From positions 1-7,020 of the forward strand of contig JANXXV010000156.1 in the NCBI GenBank assembly GCA_025350445.1: a DNA stretch of 7,020 nt, written 5' to 3'. Within the stretch, counting starts at the first letter, position 1. Each line of letters opens with the position of its first letter. Made by a program: the position numbers and the translations under genes. Origin of the DNA: Bryobacteraceae bacterium (GTDB taxonomy: Bacteria > Acidobacteriota > Terriglobia > Bryobacterales > Bryobacteraceae). Below are positions 6,157-7,020 of the stretch, piece by piece. The notes beneath the pieces are model-generated. The model worked only from the letters and a program-made list of their open reading frames with translations, was not told the origin of the DNA and did not search any database.

Positions 6157-7020
6157 TTAACCGGCCAGACCACTTTTAGCCAAGTACGCGCGGATCTTTT
6201 CCAGGTCCGATTTCATGGAGTCGAAGACCTGTTGCCGAGGGATTGTGATGTTTCGTTTGCCGGCGTCGGCTCCGCCTAGCGGGTATTCGTAGTGGACTTG
6301 CAGCGGCCCGTTGAAATCGCTTTGGGCCAGCAACTGGAAGAACTGCGGGAAGCGGACCATGCCTTCGCCGATGGGCTTCCATTGCGCTTTCCAATTCCGC
6401 TTGGCGTCTTTCTCCCAGAGGAAATCTTTCACGGCAACGCCGCGGAGATACGGGCCGAGCACGCGGAAGCTATCGATCCAGCCGCCGAAGCCGCCTTCCA
6501 CGGTCGCGTGGCCAATGTCGTAGTTTACGCCTACGGCCTGGGGGTCGAAGTCCTTCAATAAGATGTAGAGGTCCCAGATGGGCGCGCCTACCAGGTTGGG
6601 GCCGGAGTGAGTGTGGAACATGGCTCCGATTTTGTATTTGGCATTGAGCGCGGCCAGTTTGGCGACGCGCGGCTTCAGGGCCTCCAGTTGCCTGCCGAAG
6701 GCGGGACCGGCTGGATCGTATTTGAAGCCTCCCCAGCGATAGTGATGGATGCCGAGTTCGGAGATGGCGCGGAGAACGGATTCGGCGTGGGGCGTGTCGG
6801 CGTCCTCAATGCCGCTGGTGATCATGGGGACTTCTAGGCCATGAGCGCGAATGATTTTCAGCAGCGGCGGGAGGTCCTGGGCTACGCGCTCGGGCTCGAC
6901 ATGGCCGCCGGGGCGTACGGCGAGATCTATGCCGTCGAAACCGATTTCGGCTACGGCTCTGGCGAGGTCTTCCCCTTGCAGAAATTGCAGGTGTTTGGAG
7001 AAGACGGAAACGTTCAGCTT
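6157..7020 (-). CDS. Sugar-phosphate isomerase/epimerase, N-terminus outside window
   Basis: A xylose-isomerase-like TIM-barrel protein (AP endonuclease 2 superfamily), expected to interconvert or epimerise a sugar or related polyol using a divalent metal. The frame stays open to the window edge: 65 residues precede the Met at 6825, including VFSKHLQFLQGEDLA, IGFDGIDLAVRPGGHVEPERV and LKIIRAHGLEVP, which are family-typical. That Met is therefore internal, and the gene continues upstream. Of 287 visible residues, recognisable blocks are HTHSGPNLVGAPIWDL (136-151), NYDIGHATVEGG (166-177), AVKDFLWEK (196-204), PIGEGMVRFPQFF (216-228) and HYEYPLGG (243-250). Asp168, His171 and Glu245 are candidate metal or catalytic residues by position, but I did not align them. 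Any signal peptide lies outside the window. The C-terminal helix ends at the TAA. The substrate is undetermined, and family members are often misnamed, so only the fold and class are firm. Confidence 0.9.
   Translation of the reverse strand, partial: KLNVSVFSKHLQFLQGEDLARAVAEIGFDGIDLAVRPGGHVEPERVAQDLPPLLKIIRAHGLEVPMITSGIEDADTPHAESVLRAISELGIHHYRWGGFKYDPAGPAFGRQLEALKPRVAKLAALNAKYKIGAMFHTHSGPNLVGAPIWDLYILLKDFDPQAVGVNYDIGHATVEGGFGGWIDSFRVLGPYLRGVAVKDFLWEKDAKRNWKAQWKPIGEGMVRFPQFFQLLAQSDFNGPLQVHYEYPLGGADAGKRNITIPRQQVFDSMKSDLEKIRAYLAKSGLAG

Noticed and set aside
6125..6175. Possible bidirectional terminator between convergent genes
   Set aside because: I found no stable GC-rich stem with a following T run on either strand; the pairing GGT(T)A-TAACC is too short and loosely spaced.
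6823..6825. Met codon as the start of the isomerase/epimerase
   Set aside because: The frame stays open for 65 more codons to the window edge with family-typical sequence (GFDGIDLAVRPGGHVEPERV), so this Met is internal.
6292..6837. Plus-strand open frames within the isomerase/epimerase gene
   Set aside because: They are antisense to well-conserved TIM-barrel motifs and encode no recognisable protein.

Overview
The window looks like chromosomal DNA of a soil-type Acidobacteriota, most likely near Candidatus Solibacter / Bryobacterales. This is inference from moderately GC-rich, densely packed genes, from TPR and CRTAC1-like (FG-GAP plus ASPIC/UnbV) families that I recall as expanded in that group, and from a sugar-phosphate isomerase/epimerase of a type I recall as typical of it. 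No marker gene is present to prove the taxonomy.

Layout. Bases 1-6139 carry five plus-strand genes packed as one apparent operon. They are a TPR protein whose 5' end lies outside the window (to 797), a secreted TPR protein (775-1551), a second secreted protein with about ten TPRs (1559-2728), and two tandem paralogues with seven FG-GAP/VCBS calcium-binding motifs each and a C-terminal ASPIC/UnbV domain (2748-4442 and 4439-6139). Junctions are a 23-bp overlap, a 7-bp gap, a 19-bp gap and a 4-bp ATGA overlap, so translational coupling is likely. No promoter is visible; it must lie upstream of base 1. On the minus strand, converging on the operon after 17 bp, is a TIM-barrel sugar-phosphate isomerase/epimerase (6157-7020) whose N-terminus is cut off by the window edge. 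There is no gene-free stretch over 300 bases, and I see no RNA gene, mobile element, CRISPR array or convincing terminator.

How the genes may work together. The four plus-strand genes whose N-termini are visible all appear to begin with export signals (three Sec-like, one possibly Tat-like), so the products probably act in the periplasm or at the cell surface. Superhelical TPR scaffolds next to calcium-binding propeller-like proteins suggest an extracytoplasmic protein-protein assembly. Its substrate and function are not readable from the sequence. The converging isomerase/epimerase is probably an independent unit.
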